The notes: a model not told the origin generated them from the letters alone. A stretch of DNA of 64,000 nt from Jannaschia sp. GRR-S6-38 (GCF_029853695.1 NZ_CP122537.1:1998501-2062500), one strand, 5' to 3'; numbered from the stretch's first letter, positions 16,941 to 26,145 are shown. Program-made: numbers and translations.

Positions 16941-17849
16941 ATGGATTGGCAGGGCGAGATCGCCGCAGCACGCAGCCGCATCCGGGGCCATGCGCGGGTC
17001 ACGCCGGTGGCGCGGCTGACGCTTGGCGGGCACGACATCGAGGTGAAGCTGGAGCAGATGCAGCTGACCGGCAGCTTCAAGGCGCGCGGCGCCTTCAACA
17101 CGCTGCTCTCGGTGGATGTACCGGCGGCGGGCGTGGTCGCGGCGTCGGGCGGCAATCACGGCGCGGCCGTGGGCTTCGCCGCCGCCGCGCTGGGCCATCC
17201 GGCGCATATCTTTGTCCCCGAAGTGGCGGGCCCGGCAAAGATCGCCGTCATCGAACGCTCGGGCGCGACCTGCCACGTGGTGCCGGGCCTTTACGCCGAC
17301 GCGCTGGAGGCCGCGCGGGCGCACGAGGCGGAGACCGGCGCGATGCAGGTCCATGCCTATGATGCGGTGCCCACCGTGGCCGGGCAGGGCACCTGCTTCG
17401 CCGAATGGGACGCGCAGGGGCTGGAGGCCGACACGGTGCTGGTCGCCGTGGGCGGCGGCGGGCTGATCGCGGGCGCGCTGGCGCATTGGGCGGGCCGCCG
17501 CAAGGTCGTCGCGGTCGAGCCGCGCCTGTCCCGCGCGCTGCATGCGGCGCTGGAAGCCGGCGAGCCGGTCGACGTGCCGGTGTCAGGCGTGGGGGCGAAC
17601 GCGCTGGGCGCCAAGCGGATCGGGTCGATCGCCTTCGAGCTGGCGCGGGGCATGGAGGCGGTCGTGGTCGAGGACGCGGCGATCCTGGAGGCGCAGCGCG
17701 TGCTCTGGCAGGAGGCGCGGCAGCTGGTCGAGCCGGCGGGCGCCTGCGCGCTGGCGGGCCTTCTGTCGGGCGCCTACCGGCCCGCGCCGGGCGAGCGGGT
17801 CGCCGTGCTGGTCTGCGGCGCCAACCCGGCGCCCGACCCGCTGGGCTGA
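16941..17849 (+). CDS. threonine/serine dehydratase-family PLP enzyme
   Basis: A protein of 302 residues of PLP fold type II. Lys47 in [10 protein letters not shown] is the Schiff-base lysine, SGGNHG (about 73-78) binds the substrate and [11 protein letters not shown] (near 167-177) holds the cofactor phosphate. No C-terminal ACT domain is present, so it is of the short, catabolic or racemase-like kind and not the isoleucine-regulated IlvA. Threonine deamination to 2-oxobutanoate is the usual reaction, but serine racemase or hydroxyaspartate dehydratase activity cannot be excluded. A GAGGGGGGACG site lies before the ATG. A 91-bp gap separates it from dapD. Confidence 0.85.
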   Translation: MDWQGEIAAARSRIRGHARVTPVARLTLGGHDIEVKLEQMQLTGSFKARGAFNTLLSVDVPAAGVVAASGGNHGAAVGFAAAALGHPAHIFVPEVAGPAKIAVIERSGATCHVVPGLYADALEAARAHEAETGAMQVHAYDAVPTVAGQGTCFAEWDAQGLEADTVLVAVGGGGLIAGALAHWAGRRKVVAVEPRLSRALHAALEAGEPVDVPVSGVGANALGAKRIGSIAFELARGMEAVVVEDAAILEAQRVLWQEARQLVEPAGACALAGLLSGAYRPAPGERVAVLVCGANPAPDPLG

Positions 17850-17940
17850 GGCGGCGCGCGAGACCCGGCGGGATTGCCGGGGCGGGGGCGGGCGGCTAAG
17901 GACGCGCGAACCCCAACGCGCCCCCGGAGGATCGCCGCCC

Positions 17941-18765
17941 ATGTCGACCGAGCAGCTGGAACCCGTCATCGAAGCCGCCTGGGAGGCCCGCGACCGCATC
18001 ACGCCGCAGACCACCGGCGAGACGCGCGAGGCCATCGAGGCGACGCTCGACGCGCTGGACAAGGGCGAGCTGCGCGTGGCCGAGAAGCGCGGCGCCGACT
18101 GGCACGTCAACCAATGGGCCAAGAAGGCCGTGCTGCTCGGCTTCCGCCTCAAGGACATGGCGCCGCAATCGGGCGGGCCGCAGGGCGGCACCTGGTGGGA
18201 CAAGGTCGACAGCAAGTTCCAGGGCTGGAACGCCGCCGCCTGGGAGACTGCGGGCTTTCGCGCGGTCCCGAACTGCATCGTGCGCCGCTCGGCCTATATC
18301 GCGCCGGGCGTGGTGCTGATGCCGAGCTTCGTGAACCTGGGCGCCTATGTCGACAGCGGCACGATGGTCGACACCTGGGCCACGGTGGGCAGCTGCGCGC
18401 AGATCGGCAAGAACGTGCACCTGTCGGGCGGCGTGGGCATCGGCGGCGTGCTGGAGCCGATGCAGGCGGGGCCCACGATCATCGAGGATGACTGCTTCAT
18501 CGGGGCGCGGTCGGAGGTGGTCGAGGGCTGCATCGTGCGCGAGGGCTCGGTGCTGGGCATGGGCGTGTTCATCGGCAAGTCGACCAAGATCCTCGACCGC
18601 GAGACCGGCGAGGTGACCTATGGCGAGGTGCCCGCGGGCTCGGTGGTCGTCGCGGGCTCGATGCCGTCGAAGGGCGGCGTGCATCTCTACTGCGCGGTGA
18701 TCGTGAAGAAGGTGGACGCGCGGACGCGGTCGAAGACGTCGATCAACGAGCTGTTGCGGGACTGA
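17941..18765 (+). CDS. dapD: 2,3,4,5-tetrahydropyridine-2,6-dicarboxylate N-succinyltransferase
   Basis: Adds succinyl from succinyl-CoA to tetrahydrodipicolinate in the succinylase route to meso-diaminopimelate and lysine. The 274 residues are the normal length. An alpha-helical N-terminal part (about 1-105) is followed by a left-handed beta-helix of hexapeptide repeats ([19 protein letters not shown], then [19 protein letters not shown]). The start at 17941 follows CCGGAGG with suitable spacing. Its pathway partner dapE lies about 1.3 kb downstream on the same strand, with a minus-strand gene and two small genes between. Cytosolic trimer in the family. Confidence 0.96.
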   Translation: MSTEQLEPVIEAAWEARDRITPQTTGETREAIEATLDALDKGELRVAEKRGADWHVNQWAKKAVLLGFRLKDMAPQSGGPQGGTWWDKVDSKFQGWNAAAWETAGFRAVPNCIVRRSAYIAPGVVLMPSFVNLGAYVDSGTMVDTWATVGSCAQIGKNVHLSGGVGIGGVLEPMQAGPTIIEDDCFIGARSEVVEGCIVREGSVLGMGVFIGKSTKILDRETGEVTYGEVPAGSVVVAGSMPSKGGVHLYCAVIVKKVDARTRSKTSINELLRD

Positions 18766-18822
18766 GGGGCCGGGCGAGGCGAGGGGTTGCGCCCGACGTC
18801 GCCCCGAGAACTTGGGCGCCCT

Positions 18823-18842
18823 GCGGGGCCTGACGGCCCCGC
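18823..18842. terminator. hairpin between dapD and the DUF6525-like gene
   Basis: GCGGGGCC and GGCCCCGC form an 8-bp perfect stem around a TGAC loop. It lies 57 bases after dapD, between convergent genes. There is no T run on either side, so it is terminator-like but unproven. Confidence 0.4.
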
Positions 18843-18895
18843 GCATCGGGCGCATGGCTTTCGGGACGCCCGTTGCCTAGACGACGCCCCCCACC

Positions 18896-19189
18896 CTATC
18901 GTTCCTTCGCCGCCGCGCCCGCCTTCATCTCGGCCTCGCGCTGCAGGGTCAGGGCGTCCTGGGCCAGCCGGGCGTCCTCCAGCGCGTTCATATAGGCCAC
19001 GGCCTTCGAGGTCCGGCCGAGGCCCTTCCACATCGCGCGGCGCCAGGCGCGCCGGGCCGAGGCAGGCGACCAGGGCAGGCGCGCCTCGGCCAGCCATTCG
19101 CGCAGCGCGCGGGGCAGGGCGTCGAATTCCGCCATGTTGTCGCGCCGCGCCTTGGACAGCTTGAGCGAGGTGCGCTGGTTGTCAGACAT
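18896..19189 (-). CDS. conserved hypothetical protein, DUF6525-like
   Basis: A small soluble protein of 97 residues, basic at the N-terminus, with the pattern FDALPRALREWLAEARLPWSP (22-42, shown here as its parts FDALPRALREWL and AEARLPWSP) followed by a RRAWRR block. This pattern is one I recall in a Rhodobacteraceae family of unknown function (DUF6525). It has no catalytic motif or membrane span. It lies between dapD and the GlsB-like gene, on the opposite strand to both. The ATG at 19189 begins MSDNQRTSL. No function is proposed. Confidence 0.7.
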   Translation of the reverse strand: MSDNQRTSLKLSKARRDNMAEFDALPRALREWLAEARLPWSPASARRAWRRAMWKGLGRTSKAVAYMNALEDARLAQDALTLQREAEMKAGAAAKER

Positions 19190-19333
19190 CTGCGCCGCTC
19201 CGATCCGGGGACGGGGTTCAGATGGGGTCGCCGCGGCCCGGGGTCAAATCGGCCGCCAGCGCCCGGGGCGGCGTGGAACCCGCCTGCAGGGCGTGCGTTT
19301 TGCACCCGTCACAACCATGAAGGGATTTCTGAC

Positions 19334-19582
19334 ATGAACGGCCTCGGAATACTCGCCTCGATCATCGTGGGCGGCCTGGCGGGCTGGATCGCCAGCATGA
19401 TCATGAAGGCCGATACCGGTCTTTTCCTCAACATCATCCTCGGCATCGTCGGCGCGATCGTCGCCAATTTCCTGCTGGGCATCCTCGGGATCATGGCCTC
19501 GCCCACCGTCGTCGCGCAGCTGATCGTCGGCATCATCGGCGCTTGCATCCTGATCGGGGTCGTGCGCGCCGTGCGGCGCTGA
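19334..19582 (+). CDS. GlsB/YeaQ/YmgE-family stress membrane protein
   Basis: A very hydrophobic protein of 82 residues with three membrane spans (about 5-21, 31-51 and 58-78), each glycine-rich, in the family pattern GGLAGWIASMIMKADTG and NIILGIVGAIVANFLLG. The family is also called transglycosylase-associated protein and is induced by stress in several bacteria; its mechanism is not known. AAGGGA lies 9 bases before the ATG. It is the first of a same-strand group that leads to dapE. Inner membrane. Confidence 0.88.
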   Translation: MNGLGILASIIVGGLAGWIASMIMKADTGLFLNIILGIVGAIVANFLLGILGIMASPTVVAQLIVGIIGACILIGVVRAVRR

Positions 19583-19603
19583 GGATAAGTCCGCCAAGCC
19601 TTC

Positions 19604-19625
19604 GCGCCGCCCCCCGGGGCGGCGC
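19604..19625. terminator. GC hairpin after the GlsB-like gene
   Basis: GCGCCGCCC (19604-19612) and GGGCGGCGC (19617-19625) form a 9-bp perfect stem with a 4-base loop, 22 bases after the stop of the GlsB-like gene. There is no T run. It may end that transcript before the dapE pair. Confidence 0.45.
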
Positions 19626-19679
19626 GCCGGCATCCGGGCCTCGCTTGACAGGCCCGCGCTGCCCCCGCAGACGCGGGGC

Positions 19680-20024
19680 ATGAGCGAAAAACCCAAGCGC
19701 CCCCATCACGTCTACACCCTGCTGGTCGAGGTCGGCCGGAAGGCCGGCGACGGCCTGCCCGAGGGCGCCTCGGGCGCGGCGCTGATGTGCTACGCCTCCG
19801 GCGTGGACGAGGACGAGGCCGTGCGCGAGACGGTCGCCGTGCTCAAGACAGCCGACATGAACGTGCTGGAGGTGACGGGCTACGGCTCGCTCGAGGAGCG
19901 CGAGGCCGAGGGCCACGACATCGAGGCCGACGAGCGCGCGCTGATGGCGCGGGCGCGCGACGAGAACTCGGTCGTCGTGGCGCAGACCACCGTGTTCCGC
20001 GAGGGCGACGAGGCGGACGGATGA
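19680..20024 (+). CDS. conserved hypothetical protein coupled to dapE
   Basis: A soluble acidic protein of 114 residues. It starts with a beta-strand-like [21 protein letters not shown] segment (in parts: [23 protein letters not shown]), continues as a compact alpha/beta domain ([19 protein letters not shown]) and ends in a helical acidic part. I recognise no named family. It overlaps dapE by 4 bases (ATGA), so the two are translationally coupled, and a link to dapE or lysine/peptidoglycan precursor synthesis is a context inference. The ATG at 19680 has only a weak GCGGGG upstream. Confidence 0.75.
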   Translation: MSEKPKRPHHVYTLLVEVGRKAGDGLPEGASGAALMCYASGVDEDEAVRETVAVLKTADMNVLEVTGYGSLEEREAEGHDIEADERALMARARDENSVVVAQTTVFREGDEADG

Positions 20025-21166
20025 GCGTCGATCCCGTCGCGCTGACCGCCGAACTGGTCCGCTGCCCCTCGGTCACGCCCGAGGAGGGCGGCGCGCTGGT
20101 CCTGCTGGAGCGCCTGCTGTCCGGGGCGGGCTTCGCCTGCAGCCGGGTCGACCGCAACGGCACCGCGAACCTCTTCGCGCGCTGGGGCGCGAAGGGCCAT
20201 CCCCGCACCTTCGGCTTCAACGGCCACACCGACGTGGTGCCGGTGGGCGACGCGAGCGCTTGGACGCATGACCCGTTCGGCGCCAAGATCGCGGATGGCT
20301 GGCTCTACGGGCGGGGCGCCACGGACATGAAATCGGGCGTCGCGGCCTTCGCCGCCGCCGCCATCGACTTCGTGCGGGACACGCCGCCCGACGGCGCCGT
20401 CGTGCTGGCGATCACCGGCGACGAGGAGGGCGAGGCGACCGACGGAACCGCGGCGCTCCTCGACTGGATGGCGGCCGAGGGCGAGCGGATGGAGCTCTGC
20501 CTCGTGGGCGAGCCGACCTGCCCGGAGCATATGGGCCAGATGATCAAGATCGGGCGGCGCGGCTCGATGACGGCTTGGTTCACCTTCCGCGGCCGGCAGG
20601 GCCATGCCGCCTATCCGCATCTCGCGCTGAACCCGCTGCCCGCGATGGCGCGGCTGATGGCGGAGCTGTCGGCGCATGAGCTGGACCGGGGGACCGCGCA
20701 TTTCGATCCGTCGACGCTGGCCGTCGTCACGATGGATGTGGGCAACCCCGCCAACAACGTGATCCCCGCCGAGGGGCGCGCCTGCGTCAATATCCGCTTC
20801 AACGACGCGCATAGCGGCGCCGGGCTGTCGGACTGGCTGCGCGGCGAGGCGGCGCGGATGGCGGCCGAGACGGGCATCGAGATCGAGATCCGGATCAAGA
20901 TCTCGGGCGAGAGCTTCCTCACGCCGCCGGGACGGCTGTCGGTTCTGGTCGCGAACGCGGTGCAGGTCGAGACGAACCGCGTCCCCGAGCTCTCCACCAC
21001 GGGCGGCACCTCGGATGCGCGCTTCGTGAAGGATCACTGCCCGGTGGTGGAGTTCGGGCTGGTGGGCCACCGGATGCATGCCGTGGACGAGCGGGTCCGC
21101 GTCGAGCAGATCGGGCAATTGAAGGCGATCTACGGGCGGGTGCTGCGGGATTATTTCGCGGGCTGA
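20021..21166 (+). CDS. dapE: succinyl-diaminopimelate desuccinylase
   Basis: Zinc hydrolase that removes succinate from N-succinyl-LL-diaminopimelate. The 381 residues are the family length. Zinc and catalytic sites are visible in [12 protein letters not shown] (about 66-77), [13 protein letters not shown] (near 93-105) and [11 protein letters not shown] (near 130-140, catalytic Glu pair); the late GGTSDARF block completes the site. The lid domain begins at [13 protein letters not shown]. The start at 20021 lies in the ATGA overlap with the previous gene. The gene works with dapD in this window in the lysine and cell-wall route. Cytosolic dimer in the family. Confidence 0.95.
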   Translation: MSVDPVALTAELVRCPSVTPEEGGALVLLERLLSGAGFACSRVDRNGTANLFARWGAKGHPRTFGFNGHTDVVPVGDASAWTHDPFGAKIADGWLYGRGATDMKSGVAAFAAAAIDFVRDTPPDGAVVLAITGDEEGEATDGTAALLDWMAAEGERMELCLVGEPTCPEHMGQMIKIGRRGSMTAWFTFRGRQGHAAYPHLALNPLPAMARLMAELSAHELDRGTAHFDPSTLAVVTMDVGNPANNVIPAEGRACVNIRFNDAHSGAGLSDWLRGEAARMAAETGIEIEIRIKISGESFLTPPGRLSVLVANAVQVETNRVPELSTTGGTSDARFVKDHCPVVEFGLVGHRMHAVDERVRVEQIGQLKAIYGRVLRDYFAG

Positions 21167-21177
21167 CCAAAGGGAAA

Positions 21178-21204
21178 TGCCAGCGCCGGTCCGCGGCGCT
21201 GGCA
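21178..21204. terminator. strong hairpin between dapE and yaaA
   Basis: TGCCAGCGCCG (21178-21188) and CGGCGCTGGCA (21194-21204) form an 11-bp perfect stem with a 5-base loop, 11 bases after the dapE stop and 46 bases from the 3' end of the convergent yaaA. It can serve both strands. The T run is missing. Confidence 0.6.
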
Positions 21205-21250
21205 CAGCGCGCCTTGCGGCCCTTGGTCCGTGCCTAGCCCGGACCCCGCC

Positions 21251-22021
21251 TCAGGCCGCCTTCTGCGCCGTGTCTGCGCGCAGGAAGACCGGGTTCTCGG
21301 CCGCCGACATCTCGCGCTGCCATTCGTAGCCGCCTGTGTCGAAGCCGCGCAGGTCCTCGGGCTCCTCGATGCGGTTCTCGATCACCCAGCGGGCCATCGC
21401 GCCGCGGGCCTGCTTGGCGAAGAAGCTGACCTGCTTCGGCCCGCCGGGCTTGTCCTCGAGGAAGGTCGGCGTGATCACCGGCAGCTCCAGCGCGACGGGA
21501 TCGACGGCGGAGAAATACTCGCGGCTGGCGCAGTTGAGAAGATAGGCCGCGCCCGCCGCCTCGGCCGCCGCGTTCAGCGCATCGGCGAGCTTGCGGTCCC
21601 AGAAGTCGTACAGATCGTCGCCGCGCGCGGTCTTCAGTTTCGATCCCATCTCGAGCCGGTAGGGCCGCATCGCGTCGAGCGGGCGCAAGAGCCCGTAGAG
21701 ACCCGACAGGATGCGCAGCCGGTCCTGCCCCTGGCGGATCGCGTCGGCGTCCAGCGTCGCGGCGTCGAGCCCGGTATAGGTGTCGCCCGCGAAGGTGTGG
21801 ATCGCCGCCGTCTCGGGCGCGGCGTCCCAGTCGCGGAAGCGGTCGTGGTTCAGGCGGGCGAGCTTCTCGCTGATCGACATCAGCGTCATCAGGTCCTGCA
21901 CGCCCAGCGCGCCCATCGCGTCGAGCAGTTCGGCGGTGTCGTCGGCGAAGGCGGGCGCGCTCTCCGCGCGGCCCTTGGGCGCGTCGTGGAGCTTCTTGGC
22001 GGGGGAAATCACGGTCAGCAT
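21251..22021 (-). CDS. yaaA: YaaA family protein (peroxide stress)
   Basis: A protein of 256 residues of the YaaA/DUF328 family. The opening MLTVISPAKKLHD, the NLCASREYFSA-like NCASREYFSAVD block and the end KQARGAMARWVIENRI (quoted in parts) are family marks. In E. coli YaaA limits free iron and protects DNA from peroxide; the fold resembles DNA-binding DPS-independent helicase-associated motifs but its mechanism is unsettled. The ATG at 22021 was chosen over one at 22030 because the family N-terminus begins at MLTVIS. It converges with dapE. The next gene on this strand, recQ, ends 44 bases upstream. Confidence 0.9.
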   Translation of the reverse strand: MLTVISPAKKLHDAPKGRAESAPAFADDTAELLDAMGALGVQDLMTLMSISEKLARLNHDRFRDWDAAPETAAIHTFAGDTYTGLDAATLDADAIRQGQDRLRILSGLYGLLRPLDAMRPYRLEMGSKLKTARGDDLYDFWDRKLADALNAAAEAAGAAYLLNCASREYFSAVDPVALELPVITPTFLEDKPGGPKQVSFFAKQARGAMARWVIENRIEEPEDLRGFDTGGYEWQREMSAAENPVFLRADTAQKAA

Positions 22022-22064
22022 GAGGCGCAAGCTAGCGGGCGGGCGGCACCGTGCAAGTGCGGCG

Positions 22065-24098
22065 TCACGCCTCGCGCAGCACGTCGAGGAAGGCGTCGCC
22101 GAAGCGTTCGGCGTGGCGCTCGCCCAGGACCCGCGCCACGGCGTCGGGATCGGCGGGGCACTTGGCGACCTTCGCCAGTTGCGAGGACGAGCAGGACATC
22201 GGCTTGTCGGTGCCGTCCTCGCCGCGGGCGAGCTCGGCCTGCACCGACAAGAGCCGGTCGAAGATCGCGCCCTCCCCGCGTCCGGCGAGCTTGCGGCGGG
22301 CGGGATGGGCGGGGGCCGGGGCGTCGCCGGTGATGACTTCCAGGAACTCGGCGCCGTAACGCTCCAGCTTGGTGGCGCCGACGCCCGAGACCCGGGCCAT
22401 CGCGTCGAGGCTGTCGGGCCGGGTCTCGGCCATCTCGATCAGGGTGCGGTCGTTGAAGACGACATAGGCGGGCACGCCCTGGCGCTCGGCCAGCGCGCGG
22501 CGCTTGGCCTTGAGCGCCGAGAGCAGCGGCGCGTCCTCCTCGCTCACCAGCTGCTTGACCGCGGGGCGGCGTTCGGCCCGCTGGATCGTGTCGCGGCGCA
22601 GGGTGACCGAGGCCTCGCCGCGCAGGATCGGGCGCGCGGCCTCGGTCATGCGCAGCGCGCCGTGGCGTTCGGCATCCGGGCGCACCAGGTCGAGCCCCAT
22701 CATCTGCCGGAACACCGCCTGCCATTGCGGGCGCGGCAGCTCCTTGCCCACGCCGAAGGTCGGCAGCGCGTCATGGCCGAAGCGGCGGGTCTTGTCGGTC
22801 TCGGCCCCCATCAGCACGTCGATCAGATGGCCGGTGCCGAAGCGTTCCTCGGTGCGCAGCATGGCCGAGAGCGCCTTGCGGACCTCGGTCGTCGCGTCGA
22901 ACAGCTCGGGCGGGGCGGCGCAGAGGTCGCAATTTCCGCAGGGCTGGGTGGTCTCTCCGAAATAGGCCAGCAGGGTCACCCGGCGGCAGAGCTGCGCCTC
23001 GGCCAGCCCCAGAAGCGCGTTCAGCCGGCCGTGATCGGCGCCCTTCATCTCCGGCGGCGCCAGCCCCTCGTCGATCTGCTGGCGGCGGAAGCGGATGTCG
23101 TCGGCGCCGAACAGTGTCAGCGTATCGGCGGGGGCGCCGTCGCGCCCGGCGCGGCCGATCTCCTGGTAGTAGGATTCGATCGACTTGGGCAGGTCGGCAT
23201 GGGCGACCCAGCGGATGTCGGGCTTGTCGACGCCCATCCCGAAGGCGACCGTGGCGACGACGATCAGCCCGTCCTCGCGGCTGAAGCGCCCCTCCACCTC
23301 GCGGCGCGTCTCGGCCTCCATCCCGCCGTGATAGGCGCAGGCGGTATGCCCCTCCTCGCCAAGCGCGCGGGCCAGCGTCTCGGTCTTGGCGCGGGTGCCG
23401 CAATAGACGATGCCGGACTGGCCCTTGCGGGCGGCGGCGAAGCTGAGGATCTGGCGGCGGGGCTGGTTCTTGGGCTGGAAGGCCAGCGCGAGATTGGGGC
23501 GGTCGAAGCCGTGCAGGAAGATCTCGGGCGCGCCGTCGAACAGGCGGGCCGCGATCTCGGCCCGGGTCTCGGCATCGGCGGTCGCGGTGAAGGCCGCGAG
23601 CGGCACGCCCAGCACCTTCCGAAGCGCGCCGATCCGCAGGTAGTCGGGCCGGAAATCGTGGCCCCACTGGCTGACGCAATGCGCCTCGTCCACGGCGATG
23701 AGCGAGCAGTTCGCGCGCTTGAGCATCCGCTCGGTGCCCGTGGAGGCCAGCCGCTCGGGCGCGATGTAGAGCAGCTTGAGCGAGCCGTCGTCGATGGCCT
23801 GCCAGACGGCCTCGGTCTCCTCCTCGGTGTTGCCGGAGGTCAGCGCGCCAGCGGCCACCCCTGCCGCCGTCAGCGCGCGCACCTGGTCGCGCATCAGTGC
23901 GATCAGCGGCGAGATCACCACGGTCAGCCCCTCGCGGCAGAGCGCGGGCAGCTGGAAGCACAGCGATTTGCCGCCGCCCGTGGGCATGATCGCCAGCACG
24001 TCGCGCCCTGCGCAGACGGCGTCGACGATCTCGGCCTGGCCCGGGCGGAAGGCGTCGAAGCCGAAGACGGAGCGCATCAGGTCCTTGGGTGCGGTCAT
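22065..24098 (-). CDS. recQ: ATP-dependent DNA helicase RecQ
   Basis: A 3'-5' helicase of 677 residues acting in recombination and repair. Visible in order: FRPGQ Q-motif-like start (18-22), Walker A PTGGGKS (39-45), DEAHC box (near 142-146), the helicase motif VI in QEIGRAGRDG, the zinc-binding Cys set (CRRVTLLAYFGE, CGNCDLC), a winged-helix part, and a C-terminal HRDC domain with ARVSGVGATKLERYG. It is about 70 residues longer than E. coli RecQ, the extra length being mostly at the C-terminus after HRDC. It precedes yaaA on the same strand by 43 bases, so the two may be co-transcribed. Confidence 0.95.
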   Translation of the reverse strand: MTAPKDLMRSVFGFDAFRPGQAEIVDAVCAGRDVLAIMPTGGGKSLCFQLPALCREGLTVVISPLIALMRDQVRALTAAGVAAGALTSGNTEEETEAVWQAIDDGSLKLLYIAPERLASTGTERMLKRANCSLIAVDEAHCVSQWGHDFRPDYLRIGALRKVLGVPLAAFTATADAETRAEIAARLFDGAPEIFLHGFDRPNLALAFQPKNQPRRQILSFAAARKGQSGIVYCGTRAKTETLARALGEEGHTACAYHGGMEAETRREVEGRFSREDGLIVVATVAFGMGVDKPDIRWVAHADLPKSIESYYQEIGRAGRDGAPADTLTLFGADDIRFRRQQIDEGLAPPEMKGADHGRLNALLGLAEAQLCRRVTLLAYFGETTQPCGNCDLCAAPPELFDATTEVRKALSAMLRTEERFGTGHLIDVLMGAETDKTRRFGHDALPTFGVGKELPRPQWQAVFRQMMGLDLVRPDAERHGALRMTEAARPILRGEASVTLRRDTIQRAERRPAVKQLVSEEDAPLLSALKAKRRALAERQGVPAYVVFNDRTLIEMAETRPDSLDAMARVSGVGATKLERYGAEFLEVITGDAPAPAHPARRKLAGRGEGAIFDRLLSVQAELARGEDGTDKPMSCSSSQLAKVAKCPADPDAVARVLGERHAERFGDAFLDVLREA

Positions 24099-24236
24099 CG
24101 CTTCTCTCTCGGGGTCTTTCGACCCGAATCACACAGGGATGGCGGGCTGGCAAGGGCCGGGAGCGTGGCCTCCATAGTATCGCCACGATTGTCCCGCATC
24201 GCGATTGCGGCAGGACGAAACCGCAAGGACAGAAAG

Positions 24237-24995
24237 ATGATCGAGACCGCACGCCGGATCGAGGCCCGCTTGCGTCGGGCCGGCTATGTCTGGGCGCATG
24301 CGCGCCTGACGGGGAACCGCGGCACCTATCGCCCCCACGGCATCGCGATCCGCGCCGACACGCGCGCCGATCTCGCGCTGCGATACCTTCTGGCCCGGGG
24401 CCGCCCCTACGAGGCGCCCGAGGCGCGGCTGATCGGCGCGCATCTGGCCCCCGGCACGGACGTGATCGAACTGGGCGGCTGCATCGGCGTCGTCTCGGCC
24501 ACGATCCGCGATCGGATCGGGCCCGATGCCCGCCATATCCTGGTCGAGGCCAATCCCGATATCGCCCCGCTGGCGCTGGAAAACGCGACCGGTCCGCGCC
24601 CCGACCGGACGGACCTGGTCGTGGCGGCCGTTGACTATTCCGGGGCCAGCCATGTCCGTTTCGCGCGCGGCCACAACCAGCATGTCGGCCATGTCGCGCG
24701 CGCCGACGAGGACGGCTTCTCCAGCCCCGCCGTCACGCTCGCCACGCTGGCCGCCCGGCTGCCCGGCCGCTTCGCGCTGGTCTGCGACATCGAGGGGCTG
24801 GAGCGCGAGATGATCGCCCGCGAGGCCGAGACGCTGGCGCGCTGCGACCTGATCGTGCTGGAGGTGCATCCCGGCGTTTTCCCGCAAGGCGAAACGGATG
24901 TGGCCGAAATCGAGGCGCAACTCGCGGCGATCGGCCTGCATCGACTGGCGCGCGAGCAGGACGTGATCGCGTTCGCGCGGGGCATGTCGAGCTGA
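24237..24995 (+). CDS. FkbM-family SAM-dependent methyltransferase
   Basis: A protein of 252 residues. The SAM-binding loop is VIELGGCIGVVSA (about 76-88), followed by the acidic strand end HILVEANPD. The segment LVCDIEGLEREMI (near 180-192) is the C-terminal FkbM signature. FkbM proteins O-methylate sugars or natural products; here the substrate is unknown. It lies alone between recQ (divergent, 138 bp) and a TRAP-type binding protein. The ATG at 24237, after an AAGGACAGAAAG site, was chosen because the long open frame upstream is antisense to recQ. Possible acceptors include surface polysaccharide sugars. Confidence 0.8.
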   Translation: MIETARRIEARLRRAGYVWAHARLTGNRGTYRPHGIAIRADTRADLALRYLLARGRPYEAPEARLIGAHLAPGTDVIELGGCIGVVSATIRDRIGPDARHILVEANPDIAPLALENATGPRPDRTDLVVAAVDYSGASHVRFARGHNQHVGHVARADEDGFSSPAVTLATLAARLPGRFALVCDIEGLEREMIAREAETLARCDLIVLEVHPGVFPQGETDVAEIEAQLAAIGLHRLAREQDVIAFARGMSS

Positions 24996-25002
24996 CGAAG
25001 AA

Positions 25003-25019
25003 TTGCGAGTGATTCGCAA
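25003..25019. promoter_or_regulatory. Fur-like palindrome upstream of the TRAP binding protein gene
   Basis: TTGCGA and TCGCAA are perfect inverted arms around GTGAT (17 bases in all). The layout, with a central TGATTC, resembles operators of the Fur family, and it lies about 72 bases before the ATG of the dctP-type gene, in an AT-richer stretch. It could also be a short hairpin at the end of the preceding methyltransferase gene, whose stop is 8 bases away. Confidence 0.35.
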
Positions 25020-25090
25020 CAAACCTCTGGAATTCGGCTTCAGGTTGTATTAGGTACGTCTCCCTGACGCAAAATATGGGGGGTCCAGAG

Positions 25091-26116
25091 ATGACCATCC
25101 TTCGTGCCGGCCTCGTCGCCGCGACGCTTGCCACGCCCGCCTTCGCGGAGCCCGAGGTGACGCTGCGGTTCCAGCATTTCGTCAACCCGGCCTCGGCCAA
25201 CCCGACGCATTTCATGCAGCCCTGGGCCGATGCCATCGAGGCGCAGTCCGAGGGTCGTATCGCGGTCGAGATCTACCCGTTCATGCAGCTCGGCGGCTCG
25301 GCGGCGAACATGTATGACCTGATCGCCGACGGGGCGGTCGATGGCGGCTGGGTGATCCCCGGCTACCAGCCCGGCCGCTTCCCCGAGGCGGAGGCGCTGG
25401 AGCTGCCCTTCATGACGCCGAAATCGGCCGAGGCGGCCTCGGTCGCGGCCTGGGACTACACCGCGAAGCACCTGATGGACGATTTCGCCGATGTCCACGT
25501 GATCGCGGCGCACATGCACGGGCCCGGCCTCGTCCACAAGAAGGGCGCGGCCCCCGCGGCGCTCGCGGATTTCGACGGGCTGAACCTGCGCGGGCCGTCG
25601 CGGATGGCGACGAAGCTTCTGGAGGCGATGGGCGCGAACCCGGTGGGGATGCCGGTGCCGGCCTTCCCCGAGGCGCTGGCCAAGGGCGTGCTGGATGGCG
25701 GCGTCATCACCTGGGAACAGGCGCCGTCGCTCAAGCTCGACGAGCTGACCGACAGCCACACCGACGTGGCGGGCGAGCGCTCGCTCTACAACCTCTATTT
25801 CCTCTGGGCGATGAACCCCGAGGTCTATGCCGGGCTCGACCCGGAGCTGCGCGCGGTGATCGACGCCAATTCCGGCGCCATGGCCGCCGCCTGGGCGGGC
25901 CGGGCGCATGATATCGGCGATGCCGAGGGCCGCGCGGCGATGGAAGCGTCGGGCAACCAGATTGCCGCGCTCTCTCCCGAGGTCACGGCCGAGCTGGAGG
26001 CGCTGGGCGTGGGCGTGACGACCGCCTGGATCGCCGAGATGGACGCCAAGGGCTTCGACGGCGCCGCGCTGGTCGAGGATGCACGGGCCGCGATGGCGGC
26101 GGCCGGGGCGAAGTGA
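25091..26116 (+). CDS. orphan TRAP transporter solute-binding protein, DctP type
   Basis: A periplasmic binding protein of 341 residues. A short signal peptide (AGLVAATLATPAFA, 6-19) leads into the DctP pattern: TLRFQHFVNPAS, IEIYPFMQLGGSA-like VEIYPFMQLGGSAANM (58-73) and WVIPGYQPGRFP. The LNLRGPSRM segment (about 155-163) holds the Arg that usually binds the ligand carboxylate. No dctQ or dctM genes adjoin, so the membrane part must be elsewhere or lost. The ATG at 25091 (after GGGGGTCCAGAG) was taken over 25076 because it begins the signal peptide. Substrate probably an organic acid. A Fur-like palindrome lies upstream. Confidence 0.87.
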   Translation: MTILRAGLVAATLATPAFAEPEVTLRFQHFVNPASANPTHFMQPWADAIEAQSEGRIAVEIYPFMQLGGSAANMYDLIADGAVDGGWVIPGYQPGRFPEAEALELPFMTPKSAEAASVAAWDYTAKHLMDDFADVHVIAAHMHGPGLVHKKGAAPAALADFDGLNLRGPSRMATKLLEAMGANPVGMPVPAFPEALAKGVLDGGVITWEQAPSLKLDELTDSHTDVAGERSLYNLYFLWAMNPEVYAGLDPELRAVIDANSGAMAAAWAGRAHDIGDAEGRAAMEASGNQIAALSPEVTAELEALGVGVTTAWIAEMDAKGFDGAALVEDARAAMAAAGAK

Positions 26117-26125
26117 GGTGCGGCC

Positions 26126-26144
26126 GGGGGGCGTCGCGCCCCCC
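26126..26144. terminator. 8-bp hairpin after the dctP-type gene
   Basis: GGGGGGCG and CGCCCCCC pair perfectly around TCG, starting 10 bases after the stop. Convergent rsmD ends 45 bases further on. A shared intergenic element follows directly. A run of T is absent, so termination strength is uncertain. Confidence 0.5.
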
Positions 26145-26145
26145 G

